Translations under genes and position numbers: made by a program | Origin: Spartobacteria bacterium | Lineage (GTDB): Bacteria; Verrucomicrobiota; Verrucomicrobiia; Chthoniobacterales; UBA10450 | Length of the DNA: 64,000 nucleotides | Direction of reading: 5' to 3' | Assembly: GCA_003169975.1 (NCBI GenBank) | Contig: PNAA01000009.1 | Location: 82,671-146,670 of the forward strand | In this document: one piece after another, positions 54,901 to 62,701 of the stretch | Layout: each line of letters begins with the position of its first letter | Position numbering within the stretch: position 1 is the stretch's first letter | The notes under the pieces: generated by a model | What the model saw: the letters and a program-made list of their open reading frames with translations, nothing else | Databases searched by the model: none | What the model was told of the DNA's origin: nothing

Positions 54901-55026
54901 CAGACCAAATCCGAATCGGGCAATCCGGTCACCGGCGCCAACTTCCGGGAGGACGTGACGGTCGACGGCAGCATCAACGCCAGCGACATCGGGCTCGTGA
55001 AATCAAAATCCGGCACCGGCCTGTAA
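48961..55026 (+). CDS. Giant secreted beta-helix/DUF11/dockerin-like protein, copy 2
   Basis: 2021 residues. The N-terminus matches copy 1 ([20 protein letters not shown]). The conserved N-terminal region has GCGCLPPDSDGDIGANNYIN and FIGDYPKFAVWPDAYYLSVN. A Thr-Pro linker (50762-50880) leads into a long Asn/Thr-rich region (about residues 640-1430) with repeated ITISGN-IGFG, NTIG, NNNIGAITI patterns, consistent with a right-handed beta-helix. Three DUF11 domains follow, the first two separated by another Thr-Pro linker (53655-53755), and then the same C-terminal dockerin-like pair as copy 1. The middle region replaces the kelch part of copy 1. Confidence 0.85.
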   Translation: MKETPKKVGSAAALIRITLSVALLSAAAILLASSFATRGADRPDQQPAQQSKPQALPGSQHPDVVTVIGPVLQNKDLRNLPYIPANHETEERRLTRYPFPLKKRQTNQPSNLVNQIVTHAISPNMPATLLSFDGIDSNLSGCGCLPPDSDGDIGANNYINSANSSIQIYDKVGNVLAGPITYNSFFSAIGTGNPCGNNNNDGDGLAFYDHIANRWVITDFAFPAAGTTNWQCIGVSQTSDPVAGGWYLYTVQVDASNPTFIGDYPKFAVWPDAYYLSVNLFNQTDSSFQGVRQFAFDRNSMIGGGSTNAIAFSILPANLGDQYSLLPATFRTGAPPVGQPEWFMSVNSSSVAGTVETQVFVRRFHVDFVTPANSTYGIGATHTPDGIITVNGFIDGFTATTSNIVPNGTATTTQYLDTLGDKLMYPLAYQNINGKEYIYADQTVAPFNNGTTNTGPTDVRWYQFDMTGNTIPATPAQQQDFTNGNDGLYRWMPSINVDGSGNMAIGYSVSSTTLNPGIRYAGRLSTDPLNNLYQGEAVMTPGTGHQTSTSGRWGDYSALFVDPTDNCTFYHTNEYYSVTGSASWRTRAGTFKYGTCTGAPPPTPTPTITPTPTPTPTPTPTPTPTPTATPTPTATPSPTPPISAGPVTITATAGTTGPTDYPTVQAAFAAIDIGTHQGAINVFVLGDTTETATALLTASGVGGASYTSVLMLPVGTRNISGNLALPLIDLSGAKNVRIDGYGSMTISNTSTSATATTSTIRLINGAQNDTIANCSILGSSTVPLGTAGGNILVSTTTGLTAGSGNNNNTVFGNNIGPAGANLPTKSISALGTAGNNTVNTGDLISYNNIFDFFNATLATTGIDIRAGNQSWTISNNQIYQTATRTFTGAAGVRYSGITFSGTTGATGNFITISGNIIGFGAANGTGTTTITGTGTGTGNEVRGIDIQGASSGKATSVQGNVISGINQTSSRASTTTGLGAFAGISISTSTGASATGVFDVGSVTGNTIGSLDGSSTIVINATSITASTAPVIAILDFSASSNNVSNNNIGAITIQGSGTVTGFRGMFNGATAASTHTINNNTIGGATSAGAITDTQLGSYAVYGIQTSTAAFSINGNTIRNLNGSANVLGFVVAGGISFNSTSTTAVSNISRNTIYNLFDNAGTASDSIYAIDITMPTNTAVTANLVERNFIHSLNITSTDTTCQLWGIVLRGPASGTATTTLQNNMIQLGLDSLGNSITTGYSLIGIRDIAPTATGITNTSYYFNSVYIGGSGVVSVASNTYAFDSTVVTNTRNYKDNIFFNARSNASGAAFNYAITVGGTTVNPTGLTSNYNDLYATGTGGFVGIFNAVQQLTLANWQTATGQDANSLSVDPLFVNPNGSATTADLHIQNGSPVIGFATPITSTMASPLTGITNDFDNDGRNPVTPDVGADEKNPFALNLSITKTADAPSVSAGAQIGFTVTLNNPTATAATSLNVIDGLPAGTDVNWAIDPGPTSPGWSVSGTPPNQSLVYSPSTLAGNTTTTAHVISTTTTNSCGTYSNTASFTTGNDGFGSASASETVICPTPTPTPTPTPTPTPTPTPTPTPTPTPTPTPTPSVAITKTADAVSVNAGSQIGFTVTLNNTGAGAATGLSVTDNLPAGTDVNWTIDVGGTSAGWSVSGTPPTQSLVYTPTTLGGNTSTIAHVVSTTTGNSCGGYSNTASFTSSNAGSGSASDSETVNCASVSITKTADAASVSSGSQIGFTVTLNNTGVGTATGLSVTDNLPAGTDVNWTIDVGGTSAGWSVSGTPPTQSLVYTPTTLAGSTNTTAHVVSTTTTNSCGAYNNTASFTTGNDGSGNASASETVVCPVQLTSMVSEMVHGGAGTFDIDLTSGTGVECRNGAGGNYTLILTFSNNLTSVGSASVGCGTVGSSAIGPNANQYTVNLSGQGVCNAQYNTITLTNVNDSMGNHSNTVTSPQWGLLIGDTTGDASVNASDIGQTKSESGNPVTGANFREDVTVDGSINASDIGLVKSKSGTGL

Positions 55027-55044
55027 GGCTCGCAGTCTGAGTCC

Positions 55045-55084
55045 GAAATACCCGTTAGGCCTCGCCTAACGGGTATTTCTTTTT
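55045..55084. terminator. Strong intrinsic terminator, copy 2
   Basis: Same 15-bp stem, CCTCG-type loop and T-run as 48476-48515. The TAA stop of the CCA-adding enzyme gene lies inside the stem, so the hairpin also ends that convergent gene. Confidence 0.92.
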
Positions 55085-56371
55085 AATCCAGGCCAGCGCC
55101 TCGGCCCGGTCGCGCAACTCGCCTTCCAACTGCTGGGTCTCGACCGCCTCGAGGATCTCGCCAAAGCGCGGCCCGGCTTTCATCCCGAGCGCGAGCAGAT
55201 CGTCGCCCCGCACCAGCGGCGGGGGAATGATCGGCTCGTTCGCAAACTCTTCCTGTTTCCGGGTGAGGAATTCGTAATTGTCGAGCATCCCGTGGCTGCT
55301 CGTGCAATCGACCCGGTGCAGTTCGAGCTCGTCAACAAAGGTCGGCCGCGCCATGAAGCGTTTCAGTTTCGCCACCCGCATCCTGGGCACGTCCTTGAAG
55401 ACCATGTGCTGCCTGACGGCTTCGACCGTGGCGTCGATCTCCGCGCGCGAAAAGCGGAGCCGTTGCATCAGGGCCTCGGTCATCTCGGCGCCGACGCGAT
55501 CGTGGCCGTTGAAGCGGATGCGGCCGGCTTCGTCGACCGAGCTGGTGGAAGGTTTGCCGATGTCGTGGAAGAGGACGCTGAGCACGAGCGGGAGCGAGAC
55601 GTCGTTAGGCAAGAGTCCCAGCATCAGGCGCGTGTGCCGGAAAACGTCGCCCTCGGGGTGAAATTGCGGCGGCTGGGCGCAGCCCTTCAGCGCTGCGAGC
55701 TCGGGCAGGACCTGTTGCATGAGACCACTGGCATCGAGCAGGTCCCAGCCGCGGACGCGCTGCGGCGAAAGGAAAATGCGCACCAGCTCTTCGCGGATCC
55801 GCTCGGCACTGATCTGGCCGATCGTCGCGGCCGCCCGCACGACTGCCACCCAGGTGGCCGGCTCGATTTCAAACTCGAGCACCGTGGCAAAGCGGATCGC
55901 GCGCAACAGGCGCAAGCGGTCCTCGGCGAAGCGTTGCGCGGGGTCCCCAATCGCGCGGACGACCTTCGCCGCCAGGTCCTCGCGCCCGCCGACGAAATCG
56001 ATCACCGATTCGTTAGGCGGGTCGAAGAAGAGGCCGTTGATCGTGAAATCGCGGCGGCGCGCGTCCTCCTCGGCCGAGGAAAAATGCACTTCGGCCGGGT
56101 GCCGTCCGTCGAGATAGGCGCCATCCGAGCGAAAGGTCGCGACTTCAAACTGGAAGTCGTTTTCCAGCACGACAATCACCCCGAAATGGGCGCCGACGGC
56201 GTAGGTGCGGCCAAAGATTTTCTGCACCTCTTCGGGCCGCGCGTCGGTCGCGATATCGATGTCTTTCGGCGTCATTCCGCGGAGGAGATCGCGCACGCAG
56301 CCGCCGGCGAAATAGGCGACATGGCCGGCCGAACGGAGGCGATCGGCCATGCCCCGCGCCGTGGATTCCAT
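55055..56371 (-). CDS. CCA tRNA nucleotidyltransferase / poly(A) polymerase family
   Basis: 438 residues from MESTARGMADR; a longer in-frame start exists at 56476. Class II nucleotidyltransferase core: FAGGCVRDLLRG, with catalytic D37 and D39 in KDIDIATDARP, then RRRDFTINGLFFD, EDRLRLLRAIRFA and an HD domain (VLFHDIGKPSTS). It adds CCA to tRNA 3' ends or has a related activity; poly(A) polymerase cannot be excluded by sequence. It is the main housekeeping gene in the window. Its last 31 codons are duplicated at 48486-48581. Confidence 0.9.
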   Translation of the reverse strand: MESTARGMADRLRSAGHVAYFAGGCVRDLLRGMTPKDIDIATDARPEEVQKIFGRTYAVGAHFGVIVVLENDFQFEVATFRSDGAYLDGRHPAEVHFSSAEEDARRRDFTINGLFFDPPNESVIDFVGGREDLAAKVVRAIGDPAQRFAEDRLRLLRAIRFATVLEFEIEPATWVAVVRAAATIGQISAERIREELVRIFLSPQRVRGWDLLDASGLMQQVLPELAALKGCAQPPQFHPEGDVFRHTRLMLGLLPNDVSLPLVLSVLFHDIGKPSTSSVDEAGRIRFNGHDRVGAEMTEALMQRLRFSRAEIDATVEAVRQHMVFKDVPRMRVAKLKRFMARPTFVDELELHRVDCTSSHGMLDNYEFLTRKQEEFANEPIIPPPLVRGDDLLALGMKAGPRFGEILEAVETQQLEGELRDRAEALAWIKKKYPLGEA

Positions 56372-56759
56372 GGGCGATAGATGGTGGGCGCTCACAACGG
56401 TGCGCGGTTTGCGCGTCCCACTTTCGCGCCGCGCAGGAGCACTGTCGAGAACGCTTCCGGCAGGATGGGGCCCCAATTTGAAATCGGGCAGAGCGGCCTT
56501 GGGAATGGAAAAGCGATTGGAGCCGCTGATGAAGCTAACATCCTGGGCTGCTTCTTGTGGGGAGCTTCGTCTGATGGAACCGTTCTTGACCAGGTCGCGC
56601 CATCCGAAATTCCCGGTTCAAAGCAAGGTTCGCGTGAGCATTGCATCAGGGTTGCAGCGTGCGATTAGGCCGGCGTTCTCTTATGTCGCAATCAAAATCT
56701 CTGCTGACGAAACTCCTCGTCCTCATGACCGCGCTTTGGTAGTTGTTCGCGACACGCCC
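56372..56759. other. Upstream region of first cyclase-TPR gene
   Basis: The last 80 bases (ATCTCTGCTGACGAAACTCC, CATGACCGCG, TTTGGTAG, TTCGCGACACGCCC) recur upstream of the second cyclase gene (59580-59642). Probably a duplicated promoter region. Nothing else is seen. Confidence 0.45.
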
Positions 56760-59222
56760 ATGGCGACTGAACCGGTATCCAACCTGAAATTCGAGATTGG
56801 GCACGTCTTGTTTATCGACATCGTTGGCTATTCGAAACTGCTCATCAACCAACAGAGCGAATTGTTGCGCGAACTGAATGAAATCGTCAGCGGCACAAAG
56901 CATTTCCGCGAGGGCGAAGCCGAAGAGAAACTGATCCGCTTGCCGACGGGCGACGGCATGGCCTTGGTTTTCCGGAACGACCCAGAGGCACCCGCGCATT
57001 GCGCGTTGGAGATCAGCCAGGCGCTAAAAAACCGTCCCAATATTCAGCTTCGAATGGGGGTTCATAGCGGACCCGTCAATGAGGTGGTCGATGTCAACCA
57101 GCGGGCGAACGTTGCCGGCGCCGGCATCAACATGGCGCAGCGCGTGATGGATTGCGGGGATGCGGGACACATCTTGTTGTCCAAACATGTCGCCGATGAT
57201 CTGGAGCAATACGAACACTGGCAGCCGCACCTGCACGATCTGGGCGAATGCGAAGTGAAACACGGTGTCCGCGTCTCGGTCGTCAATCTCTACACCGAGG
57301 AACTCGGGAACCCGGAAGTGCCAGAAAAATTTAAGCAGCGAAACGACAAGGAGAAATTGGCTACTGCAATGTCTGGATCGGACGCGAAGCCGGGCAGAGC
57401 GCTTTGGCCGCTGATTGCCACCGTGATTGTGATTGCCGGGGCGCTCGCGGTTGGGATTCCGTTTTTTTTACACCGTTCAGCGCCCAAATCAGCGAACGCC
57501 TTCGCGCCCGCGTCGCCTTCGATAAGTGCAATCCCAGAAAAAAGCATCGCGGTCCTGCCCTTTGAAAATCTAAGCGACGAGAAACAGAACGCCTATTTCG
57601 CCGATGGCGTGCAGGACGAAATTCTGACCGATCTCGCAAGAATCGCGGACTTGAAAGTAATCAGCCGCACTTCGGTAATGCATTACAGAAGCGGGATCGC
57701 ACGCAATCTGCGCGAGATCGGGGAGCAACTCGGGGTGGCGCACGTGCTGGAAGGAAGCGTTCAGCGCGCGGGCAATCGCGTGCGCGTCAACGCGCAGTTG
57801 ATTGATGCGCGGAGCGATGCGCATCTATGGGCGCAGACTTACGATCGCGATCTCGCGGACGTATTCGCCATTCAGAGCGAGATCGCAAAGACGATCGCCG
57901 ACCAGTTACAGGCGAAACTTTCTCCGAGCGAAAAAAGCGCCATCGAACGTCCGCCGACGAACGACATCACTGCCTTCGATCTCTACACGCGCGCCAAAAA
58001 TCTTCTTCTGACGGCGGACGAGGGCGGTGCGGGGAAAGCGGATTCCCTGCAGGCCATCGATCTGCTGAACCAGGCTGTCGCGCGCGATCCATCGTTTTTC
58101 CAGGCCTATTGCCGGTTAGCGGAAGCGCATGATGGGCTTTATAGCGCTGGTTACGACCATACATCCGCGCGCCTGGCCTTAGCAGAAGCGGCCATTGAAG
58201 TCGCGTCTCGTCTGCGCCCGAATGCGGGGGAAACACACCTGGCGCGCGCGCGAAATATTTATCAGGGATATCGCGATTATAATGGCGCTCTGGCTGAATT
58301 GGAACTTGCGCGCCAGACTCTGCCGAATGATTCGCGCGTATTCGAGCTGACGGGTTACATTCAGAGGCGCCAGCAGGGACGCTACGAAGAGGCTACGCGA
58401 ACCCTCGAGCGCGCCATTGATCTCGATCCGCGCAACGTTGTAGTGCTGCAGCAGATTGCCGCGTATAATTATCGCCGTTTGCGGCGTTATACTGACGCAA
58501 AATCGGCGTGGGATCGCCTGTTGGCCATCACACCGGATGATGTCAGTGCCAAGGCACAGCGCGCGATGGTGGACTTGGAATGGAGGGGCGACACCCGACC
58601 CTTGCATCAAATGATCGATGCGATTCGGGCCACGAATCCTGCTGCGGTCCAGAGAATCGCCGAAGGTTGGATTATTTGCGCACTGGCCGAACGGGACGCC
58701 GCTTCTGCGAACAATGCCTTGATCGCATCCGGCGAAAATCCAATCGCCTTAAGTAACGAGAATGTGTTTTTTAATCGTCCATTCGTAGAAGGCGTTATTG
58801 CTCGTATGACCAAAGACGACGCCAAAGCGCGATCTGCTTTCACTGCTGCCCGCGCGGAGCAGGAAAAAATCGTCCAAGCCCAACCAAATTACGGTCCCGT
58901 GCTGTGCATCCTTGGTCTGATCGACGCTGGTCTTGGGCGGAAGGAGGAAGCGCTTCGCGAAGGCCGGCGCGCGGTCGAGCTTCTTCCCGTAGAAAAAGAT
59001 GCGCCCGAGGGCGTGGACATGGTCAAATATTTGGCGATGATCGCTGCGTGGATTGGCGACAAGGATCTCGCCTGCGAGCAGCTTGGCATCGCCATCCACC
59101 CGCCGAGCAACCTCAGCTATGGCCAATTGAAACTCATGCCGTTCTGGGACCCGCTGCGCGGCGACCCGCGCTTTGAGCAAATCGTAGCGTCGCTCGCGCC
59201 GAAAGAGGGACCGAAACAGTGA
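56760..59222 (+). CDS. Cyclase-domain / TolB-like / TPR protein, copy 1
   Basis: 820 residues from MATEPVSN, the start that matches its paralog. Class III cyclase-like domain at 1-185 (D20 in VLFIDIVGYSK, D65 in LPTGDGMALVF, and the N-x-x-x-R motif in GINMAQRV). A membrane segment follows near residues 220-245 (LIATVIVIAGALAVGIPFFL), then a TolB/FlgO-like domain (SIAVLPFENLSDEKQNAYFA, LEGSVQRAGNRVRVNAQLID) and TPR units to the end. Such proteins are abundant in soil Verrucomicrobia and Acidobacteria and are thought to be signalling proteins. The substrate is not shown. Confidence 0.85.
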   Translation: MATEPVSNLKFEIGHVLFIDIVGYSKLLINQQSELLRELNEIVSGTKHFREGEAEEKLIRLPTGDGMALVFRNDPEAPAHCALEISQALKNRPNIQLRMGVHSGPVNEVVDVNQRANVAGAGINMAQRVMDCGDAGHILLSKHVADDLEQYEHWQPHLHDLGECEVKHGVRVSVVNLYTEELGNPEVPEKFKQRNDKEKLATAMSGSDAKPGRALWPLIATVIVIAGALAVGIPFFLHRSAPKSANAFAPASPSISAIPEKSIAVLPFENLSDEKQNAYFADGVQDEILTDLARIADLKVISRTSVMHYRSGIARNLREIGEQLGVAHVLEGSVQRAGNRVRVNAQLIDARSDAHLWAQTYDRDLADVFAIQSEIAKTIADQLQAKLSPSEKSAIERPPTNDITAFDLYTRAKNLLLTADEGGAGKADSLQAIDLLNQAVARDPSFFQAYCRLAEAHDGLYSAGYDHTSARLALAEAAIEVASRLRPNAGETHLARARNIYQGYRDYNGALAELELARQTLPNDSRVFELTGYIQRRQQGRYEEATRTLERAIDLDPRNVVVLQQIAAYNYRRLRRYTDAKSAWDRLLAITPDDVSAKAQRAMVDLEWRGDTRPLHQMIDAIRATNPAAVQRIAEGWIICALAERDAASANNALIASGENPIALSNENVFFNRPFVEGVIARMTKDDAKARSAFTAARAEQEKIVQAQPNYGPVLCILGLIDAGLGRKEEALREGRRAVELLPVEKDAPEGVDMVKYLAMIAAWIGDKDLACEQLGIAIHPPSNLSYGQLKLMPFWDPLRGDPRFEQIVASLAPKEGPKQ

Positions 59223-59359
59223 AGATCGACGATTTTTTCGCCGAACTGAAGCGGCGCAACGTTTACAAGGTTCGTGGTTACGGCTCGATCCCGATGTTCG
59301 ATCCGCTCCGGAATGATCCGCGCTTCCAGAAACTCGTCGCTTCGGACGCGGCGAAATGA
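59219..59359 (+). pseudogene. Internal-deletion remnant of a third TPR gene
   Basis: 46 codons from a GTG overlapping the preceding TGA. The first 17 (KIDDFFAELKRRNVYKV) are the N-terminus typical of a related TPR family. The remainder (PMFDPLRNDPRFQKLVASDA) equals the C-terminus of the 59643-62000 protein. Several hundred codons between them are missing. Confidence 0.7.
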
Positions 59360-59408
59360 TGTCTTCCCATCGCTGCAGCTAAAAACTCTGCGTAACGCCA
59401 CACCTTAG

Positions 59409-59485
59409 CGGCGTTTCACCACGTTGACGTATTCGTGCAGAATTACGCAATTCGAGTGTCCGAAATTGTCCGAAACATTTCGAAT
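59409..59485 (-). pseudogene. Tyrosine-recombinase C-terminal remnant, copy 1
   Basis: The minus frame reads RNVSDNFGHSNCVILHEYVN, VVKRR and stop. The spacing from His (FGHS) to Tyr is nine residues, as in the last catalytic box of tyrosine recombinases. A second, more complete copy lies at 62160-62245. Confidence 0.5.
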
Positions 59486-59642
59486 CCCCTAGATCGCAAC
59501 GGAAATGCGGACCAGACCGTAAGCCCTAGAGCCGGGAACTCCCTCGTGCAGTGTATCAAGGTTTCAGCACCGCAATTACATCTCTGCTGACGAAACTCCT
59601 CGCAGTCATGACCGCGGTTTGGTAGGTCTTCGCGACACGCCC

Positions 59643-62000
59643 ATGGCAGCTGAACCGGTATCCAACCTGAAATTCGAGATTGGGCACGTCCTGTTCATCG
59701 ATCTTGTCGGTTATTCCAAGCTGTTGATCGAAGAGCAGAAGGAGCGGCTGGGCCAACTCACCGACATCGTGCTGGCGACGTCGCAGGTCGCCAAGGCGGC
59801 AAACGAGGAACTCGTTAGGCTACCAACGGGGGATGGGATGGCGCTGGTCTTTCGCAATAGTTCGGAGGAACCGGCGCAATGCGCGCTCGAGATTACGCAA
59901 GCGCTCAAGGCCCACCCGAAGATACAGCTTCGAATGGGAGTGCACAGCGGCCCAGTCAGCGGCGTGATCGATGTGAATGGTCATGCCAACCTTGCCGGGG
60001 CCGGTCTTAATATGGCGCAACGCGTGATGGACTGCGGCGACGCCGGACACGTTCTTCTCTCCAAACGCGTGGCCGACGATTTAGGAGAATACGAACATTG
60101 GCGGCCGCTCCTGCATGATCTCGGCGAATGCGAAGTGAAGCATGGAATGCGGATGTCCATCGTGAATCTTCACGCCGATGAAGTAGGCAATCCGCAACTG
60201 CCGAAAAAGTTCCAAGCCCTGAAGAAGCAAAGAGCGCGAATGCGCTGGGCAATTGCGACGGCAGCATTGCTCGCCCTCGCCGGCGCGCTGGTTTTTATTT
60301 CAAAGAAATCGGCCCAATCGATCTCAACCGTTCCCGAAAAAAGCATCGCCGTCCTTCCGTTCGAGAATCTCAGCGACGACAAAGCCAATGCATACTTCGC
60401 CGACGGCATTCAGGATGAAATTCTTACCCGCCTATCCAAGATCGCCGATCTGAAGGTGATCTCGCGGACATCGACTGAGCACTACAAAAGCGCGCCGGAA
60501 AACCTGCCCGAGATCGCCCGACAACTTGGTGTCGCCCACATCCTGGAAGGAAGCGTGCAGAAGAACGGCGCAGCCGTGCGAGTAAACGTGCAGTTGATCA
60601 AGGCCGCCAATGACTCCCATCTTTGGGCCGATACCTTCGATCGCAAACTGACCGACATTTTTTCGGTGGAGAGCGAGGTGGCCAAAGCTATCGCCGATCA
60701 GTTGCGAGCGAAACTTACCGACCAGGAAGAGCAAGTCATCGCTGCCAAACCGACCGACAATACCGAGGCGTACGATGCTTACCTGCGCGGGCTGGCTTAT
60801 ACACTGAAATCGACAGTCACACCCGGCATTGCCCTCGCTGGGCAGAAATATCTCAAAGACGCGGTGCGGTTGGACCCGAACTTCGCCGTTGGTTGGGCGC
60901 TGCTGTCACACGCGGATGCGGAGGGCTACCTCACACAGAATCTCCAACCTACGGTTGCCCTCCGTGAAGAGGCGCGGCAGGCAGCCGAAACCGCGCTTGG
61001 TCTTGAGCCCACCCTCGGCGAAGCGATATTGGCCAAGGGCTATTATCATTACGCTTGCCTAAAGGACTACGACAACGCGGTGCGTTACTATGAGCAAGCA
61101 CGTCAGTTCCTTCCCAATAGCAGCCAGATTCCTGAATCGCTGGCCTTTGTCGCGCGGCGGCGTGGGCAGTGGGGGCGCAGCGAGTCTTATTTCAACGAAG
61201 CCGAGCGGCTCGACCCGCGCAACGTTAGCCTGCTCGCCGACCAGGCCTTTACCTATATCCCGCTTCGTCGCTTCCCCGAGGCGCTGCGAAAGTTTGATCA
61301 GGTGCTCAATATCACACCGGACGACGTCGATATCATCGCGAAAAAGGCGGGTATTGCACAGGCCGAGGGCGATCTGCCGCGTGCTGCTACGCTCCTCGGT
61401 CCGCTGCGGCCGGCTCCCGACGACACCTTGGTCTTGGAAGTGCAGGTCTATCAGGCCATCCTGGAGCGCCGGCCTGCCCCGGTCATCGCTCGGTTAAAGG
61501 AGATACTTGCCAAGCCTGATCCGGCATTGGGTTATAACAATGGCGAACTGCGTTTTTGGTTAGGCTGGGCCCAGGAAGTCGTCGGCGACCATGCCTCCGC
61601 CCAGGAGAGTTGGCGCCAGGCGCGCAACGAACTGGAGCCTTTCCTCAAAGAACAGCCGGAAAACGATCAGCTGATTTGTGACCTCGCGCTGACCGTTATG
61701 TTTCTCGGTGACAAAGCCGCTGCGTTGGCTCTGGCCGAACGCGCCATGGCCTTGGTTCCGATCGAGAAAGACGCGATGGACGGCCCCAATCAGATCGAGC
61801 TCCTCGCTCGAGTGGCGGCGCAAATGGGAGAACCCGACCGCGCCATGGGCGCTTTACAGAAACTACTTCCGATACCGGCCAGTGGCGCACTGAACGGCAT
61901 GCCGCTCACTCCTGCGCTGCTCCGGCTCGATCCAATGTTCGATCCGCTGCGAAGCAATCCGGGTTTCCAAAAACTCGTCGCTTCGGACGCGGCGAAATGA
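59643..62000 (+). CDS. Cyclase-domain / TolB-like / TPR protein, copy 2
   Basis: 785 residues from MAAEPVSN. Same layout as copy 1: cyclase-like domain (D20 in VLFIDLVGYSK, LPTGDGMALVF, GLNMAQRV), membrane segment (WAIATAALLALAGALVFI), TolB-like domain (SIAVLPFENLSDDKANAYFA, LEGSVQKNGAAVRVNVQLI), TPR array and the C-terminal FDPLRSNPGFQKLVASDAAK. The two are paralogs by tandem duplication. Both keep N and R of the cyclase signature, unlike the gene at 34884. Confidence 0.85.
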   Translation: MAAEPVSNLKFEIGHVLFIDLVGYSKLLIEEQKERLGQLTDIVLATSQVAKAANEELVRLPTGDGMALVFRNSSEEPAQCALEITQALKAHPKIQLRMGVHSGPVSGVIDVNGHANLAGAGLNMAQRVMDCGDAGHVLLSKRVADDLGEYEHWRPLLHDLGECEVKHGMRMSIVNLHADEVGNPQLPKKFQALKKQRARMRWAIATAALLALAGALVFISKKSAQSISTVPEKSIAVLPFENLSDDKANAYFADGIQDEILTRLSKIADLKVISRTSTEHYKSAPENLPEIARQLGVAHILEGSVQKNGAAVRVNVQLIKAANDSHLWADTFDRKLTDIFSVESEVAKAIADQLRAKLTDQEEQVIAAKPTDNTEAYDAYLRGLAYTLKSTVTPGIALAGQKYLKDAVRLDPNFAVGWALLSHADAEGYLTQNLQPTVALREEARQAAETALGLEPTLGEAILAKGYYHYACLKDYDNAVRYYEQARQFLPNSSQIPESLAFVARRRGQWGRSESYFNEAERLDPRNVSLLADQAFTYIPLRRFPEALRKFDQVLNITPDDVDIIAKKAGIAQAEGDLPRAATLLGPLRPAPDDTLVLEVQVYQAILERRPAPVIARLKEILAKPDPALGYNNGELRFWLGWAQEVVGDHASAQESWRQARNELEPFLKEQPENDQLICDLALTVMFLGDKAAALALAERAMALVPIEKDAMDGPNQIELLARVAAQMGEPDRAMGALQKLLPIPASGALNGMPLTPALLRLDPMFDPLRSNPGFQKLVASDAAK

Positions 62001-62070
62001 TGTCTTCCCATCGCCGCCGCAGTTAAGAGGAGATCGAGCTGGAGATGTGGCAGTGTTGTCGATTACCGGG

Positions 62071-62098
62071 TGCCTCAACCGGGACTCGAACCCGATTT
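62071..62098 (-). tRNA. tRNA 3' fragment (T-arm and acceptor)
   Basis: Minus strand: T-arm TCGGG-TTCGAGT-CCCGG, then TTGAGGC and A. No anticodon arm precedes it; instead an integrase-like C-terminal frame reads straight through. It looks like an attachment-site half next to a recombinase remnant. Confidence 0.45.
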
Positions 62099-62159
62099 GA
62101 ACACTTCGCGAGCTTGCACGATTTCGACGCAACTCTGCGTAACGCCGCACCTGAGAGCG

Positions 62160-62245
62160 GAAATCGGCATTTCATCACTTTGTCGTATTCGCGCAGAATT
62201 ACGCTGTTCGAGTGTCCGAAATTGTCCGAACACTTTTCGGCCTTG
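62160..62245 (-). pseudogene. Tyrosine-recombinase C-terminal remnant, copy 2
   Basis: The minus frame reads EKCSDNFGHSNSVILREYDK, VMKCRFPL. His-to-Tyr spacing is nine residues and the pattern G-H-S...V..R-EY...MK matches the final box of Verrucomicrobial-type tyrosine recombinases. The rest of the gene is absent. It lies about 60 bp from a tRNA 3' fragment. Confidence 0.5.
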
Positions 62246-62296
62246 GTGGGACCAGACCACGTCAAGCCTAATGCGGGATCCTCGCCGGAATCGGCT

Positions 62297-62701
62297 TTAG
62301 AGGTGGCCGTAAGGCGAGAAGAACGCTGTTCCTGCCACATCGGATAATGTGTTCCAGGTGGACAAAGGAACCTTCGGCAAGCTGTCAATGGTCTGTGCGC
62401 CGTAAGGCTGCGAGAACATATCCTGGCCGGTGTTGTAAAGCAGGGAACCCTGTTTCATATAAGAGGTCCACGCGTTCACGGGGACAGTCGCACCGGTTGC
62501 CTTGTTGTTCTCGATTGCGTATTGATCAACCGCAGAGTCGATCAAGCGAAGATCGTTCAGGACGCGGCTCGCCTGGGCGCGCTTGCGGGCCCGGAGAAAC
62601 CCCGGAACGGCGATGGCGGCCAACAAGGCGATGATCGCGACCACGATCATGATTTCCACAAGGGTAAAGCCCCCGCGGTTTTTATTGAGTTTTCGTAACA
62701 T
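62297..62701 (-). CDS. Type II secretion / type IV pilin-like prepilin
   Basis: 134 residues from MLRKLNKNRG; a longer in-frame start lies at 62803. Prepilin signature RGGFTLVEIMIVVAIIALLA with cleavage between G11 and F12 and Glu at mature position 5. The mature domain is short and ends STWNTLSDVAGTAFFSPYG. This is the layout of small pseudopilin-like proteins that are numerous in Verrucomicrobia. After cleavage by a prepilin peptidase it would be part of a pilus or secretion pseudopilus. No other T2SS gene is nearby. Confidence 0.85.
   Translation of the reverse strand: MLRKLNKNRGGFTLVEIMIVVAIIALLAAIAVPGFLRARKRAQASRVLNDLRLIDSAVDQYAIENNKATGATVPVNAWTSYMKQGSLLYNTGQDMFSQPYGAQTIDSLPKVPLSTWNTLSDVAGTAFFSPYGHL

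Noticed and set aside
55600..61565. GTTAGGC boxes at 55605, 56016, 59816 and 61556
   Set aside because: They lie inside well-supported coding frames with no cassette structure; this 7-mer is expected several times by chance.
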